64,000 bases of DNA, taken from positions 48,684-112,683 of the forward strand of contig NZ_RYDL01000011.1 in the NCBI RefSeq assembly GCF_003968755.1. The letters run 5' to 3'. Source of the stretch: Flavobacterium sp. RSP15 (GTDB lineage: Bacteria; Bacteroidota; Bacteroidia; Flavobacteriales; Flavobacteriaceae). Of the stretch, positions 63,130 to 64,000 are shown piece after piece (position 1 is the first letter of the stretch; the number at the start of each line of letters is the position of its first letter). The notes beneath the pieces were generated by a model. It saw only the letters and a list, made by a program, of their open reading frames with translations. It made no database searches and was not told the DNA's origin. Both the position numbers and the translations under genes were made by a program.

Positions 63130-63480
63130 ATGTTTATAGTTCCAAAAAATACCGATTTACTACTTGCTGAAGCCGCGGGTGAAAACTTATATTTGAAATT
63201 AATCGAACAAATGAATAAGGATTTCAATCTCGCTAACGAAGCAATTGATTTTCCGTTGGGTATTTCTCCCAGTGAATTGAAGTTGCAGCTTCACGAAAAA
63301 ATATATCGACTTATTCAATACAAATTTGCTGAATACCTCAATTTATTATACATAATTGATGTTTCCGAAGAAGAAATAAAAAAACTAGACGGATCTGATT
63401 TAGTAGTTCTGGCAGAACAAGTCGCTTTTTTGATCCTAAAAAGAGAATGGCAAAAAGTATGGTTCCGGAATAAGTATTAG
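63130..63480 (+). CDS. conserved hypothetical protein (116 aa)
   Basis: Helical soluble protein of 116 aa with ATG at 63130 (the frame is open to 63097, whose extra residues look non-coding). Sequence highlights: FIVPKNTDLLLAEAAGENLY and YKFAEYLNLLYIIDVSEEEI. It follows the polyprenyl synthase by 127 nt and stops exactly at the stop of the convergent phosphatase remnant (63481). Function not recognised. Confidence 0.65.
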   Translation: MFIVPKNTDLLLAEAAGENLYLKLIEQMNKDFNLANEAIDFPLGISPSELKLQLHEKIYRLIQYKFAEYLNLLYIIDVSEEEIKKLDGSDLVVLAEQVAFLILKREWQKVWFRNKY

Positions 63481-63950
63481 TTATTGTAAGTCTTTTTTTA
63501 AGATTGTTTTATTCCATAATTCAGTTCCCGCAGTATCAAAAACAGTTAGTTTCATTTGGCGGTTTTCCTTTGAACCCAAGAATGAAATCATACCAAAATT
63601 ATGTTGCGTAATCAAACTGCCTTTGGATCTGTAAATATTGTTTTCCTTTAATGCCCCTTCAGCGGCAACACCGGAAGTTAGCGGTGAAACGGTCCAGTCA
63701 AATTAAAGAATAAGTGTTCTCGCGTGGAACTTCGGAAAATTCAGTGAAATGCCTATCACCGCTCAGGAATAAAACGCCCTTAATTTTAGTATCAAGAATT
63801 TCTTTCAGCAATTTTTCTTTCTCTTTGGGGGTAGTTGCTGTAGTTTTCTTTTTCTGCTACGGAATTTGATACTTGTACGCCCATTACAATTATTTTAAAA
63901 CTGGTTTTAGAAGCATTTAATGCTGTCTTGTCCTGAATAACCGATACAGA
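63481..63950 (-). pseudogene. alkaline phosphatase D-like (PhoD) C-terminal fragment, frameshifted
   Basis: Read on the minus strand the fragment spells a PhoD-type phosphatase: SKTSFKIIVMGVQVSNSVAE, then KEKLLKEILDTKIKGVLFLS, GDRHFTEFSEVPRENTYSL, DWTVSPLTSGVAAEG and the tail KDLQ-stop. The frame breaks twice: an extra C in the five-G run 63827-63831 and an extra A near 63703. Upstream of about 63945 in-frame stops appear. The gene is either decayed or the sequence here has indel errors, since it is the edge of the window. Confidence 0.8.
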
Positions 63951-63978
63951 TTATTAGATAAAAATATTTAATTAAACA

Positions 63979-64000
63979 CTTGCAAAAACGTTTTTGCAAG
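63979..64000. repeat. perfect 22-base palindrome at the window edge
   Basis: CTTGCAAAAACGTTTTTGCA then AG: the whole 22 bases equal their own reverse complement, and the window ends on its last base. Confidence 0.85.

Noticed and set aside
63979..64000. Rho-independent terminator
   Set aside because: Self-complementary without a loop or T-tract, at the window edge; more likely an assembly or unknown palindrome.
1..64000. tRNA or rRNA genes
   Set aside because: No tRNA T-loop (GTTCRANNC) with paired arms or rRNA signature was found in the intergenic regions by reading.

Overview
The window reads as chromosomal DNA of a gliding member of the Flavobacteriaceae, most likely Flavobacterium. The DNA is AT-rich. 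Shine-Dalgarno sites are not evident. Promoters follow the Bacteroidetes form (TTG, 19-21 nt, TAnnTTTG). There are gliding genes (gldE, gldD), three secreted metalloproteases with C-terminal type IX secretion signals, a bacterial geranylgeranylglyceryl-phosphate synthase and a eukaryote-like class I ribonucleotide reductase. No rRNA, tRNA or CRISPR array was found.

Layout. 1-4.4 kb: C-terminal processing protease (cut by the window edge), acyltransferase, small FAD-type protein, MarC and DUF3109 genes. 4.6-8.4 kb: nrdB-nrdA, with nrdA bracketed by inverted copies of two dispersed repeats. 8.7-14.3 kb: RDD protein, glutamine amidotransferase, metE behind a cobalamin riboswitch, and dgt. 14.4-22.8 kb: M36 protease, DUF3078 protein, dxs, tadA, rng, a 30-residue very basic protein and HU. 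23-26.5 kb: mutY-ssb-gldE-gldD. 26.6-32.4 kb: HMA lipoprotein, EamA transporter, a two-gene M16 peptidase pair, rplU-rpmA. 33.5-40.5 kb: two large secreted metalloproteases in tandem. 40.8-44.1 kb: the accessory patch, with tandem DoxX genes, an IS91-type remnant, a two-gene unit (GYF_2 protein and HEPN-like protein) bounded by 15-bp inverted repeats, and an IS1182-type remnant. 44.1-50.4 kb: ahcY, Sfp-type transferase, GGGP synthase, PnuC-type transporter, a NadR-like/DUF4301 fusion and arfB. 50.4-54.8 kb: a TPP riboswitch before a TonB-dependent receptor, a DsbA/FrnE protein and a Gfo/Idh oxidoreductase. 54.9-61.1 kb: a TetR-TolC-MFP-RND efflux operon. 61.3-64 kb: YceI, polyprenyl synthase, a small unknown protein and a frameshifted PhoD-like phosphatase at the right edge.

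Functional links. MetE and AhcY belong to the methionine/SAM cycle, and MetE is under B12 control. The TPP riboswitch marks the TonB receptor as a thiamine (or precursor) importer. Dxs and the polyprenyl synthase supply isoprenoids, and YceI proteins bind isoprenoid lipids. GldD/GldE and the secreted proteases fit a gliding, protein-degrading lifestyle.

The most unusual material is a dispersed repeat family with conserved flanks around a stem whose sequence differs in every copy while pairing is kept (four copies), and the cassette-like two-gene unit at 42.2-43.4 kb with its inverted ends and adjoining hairpin.
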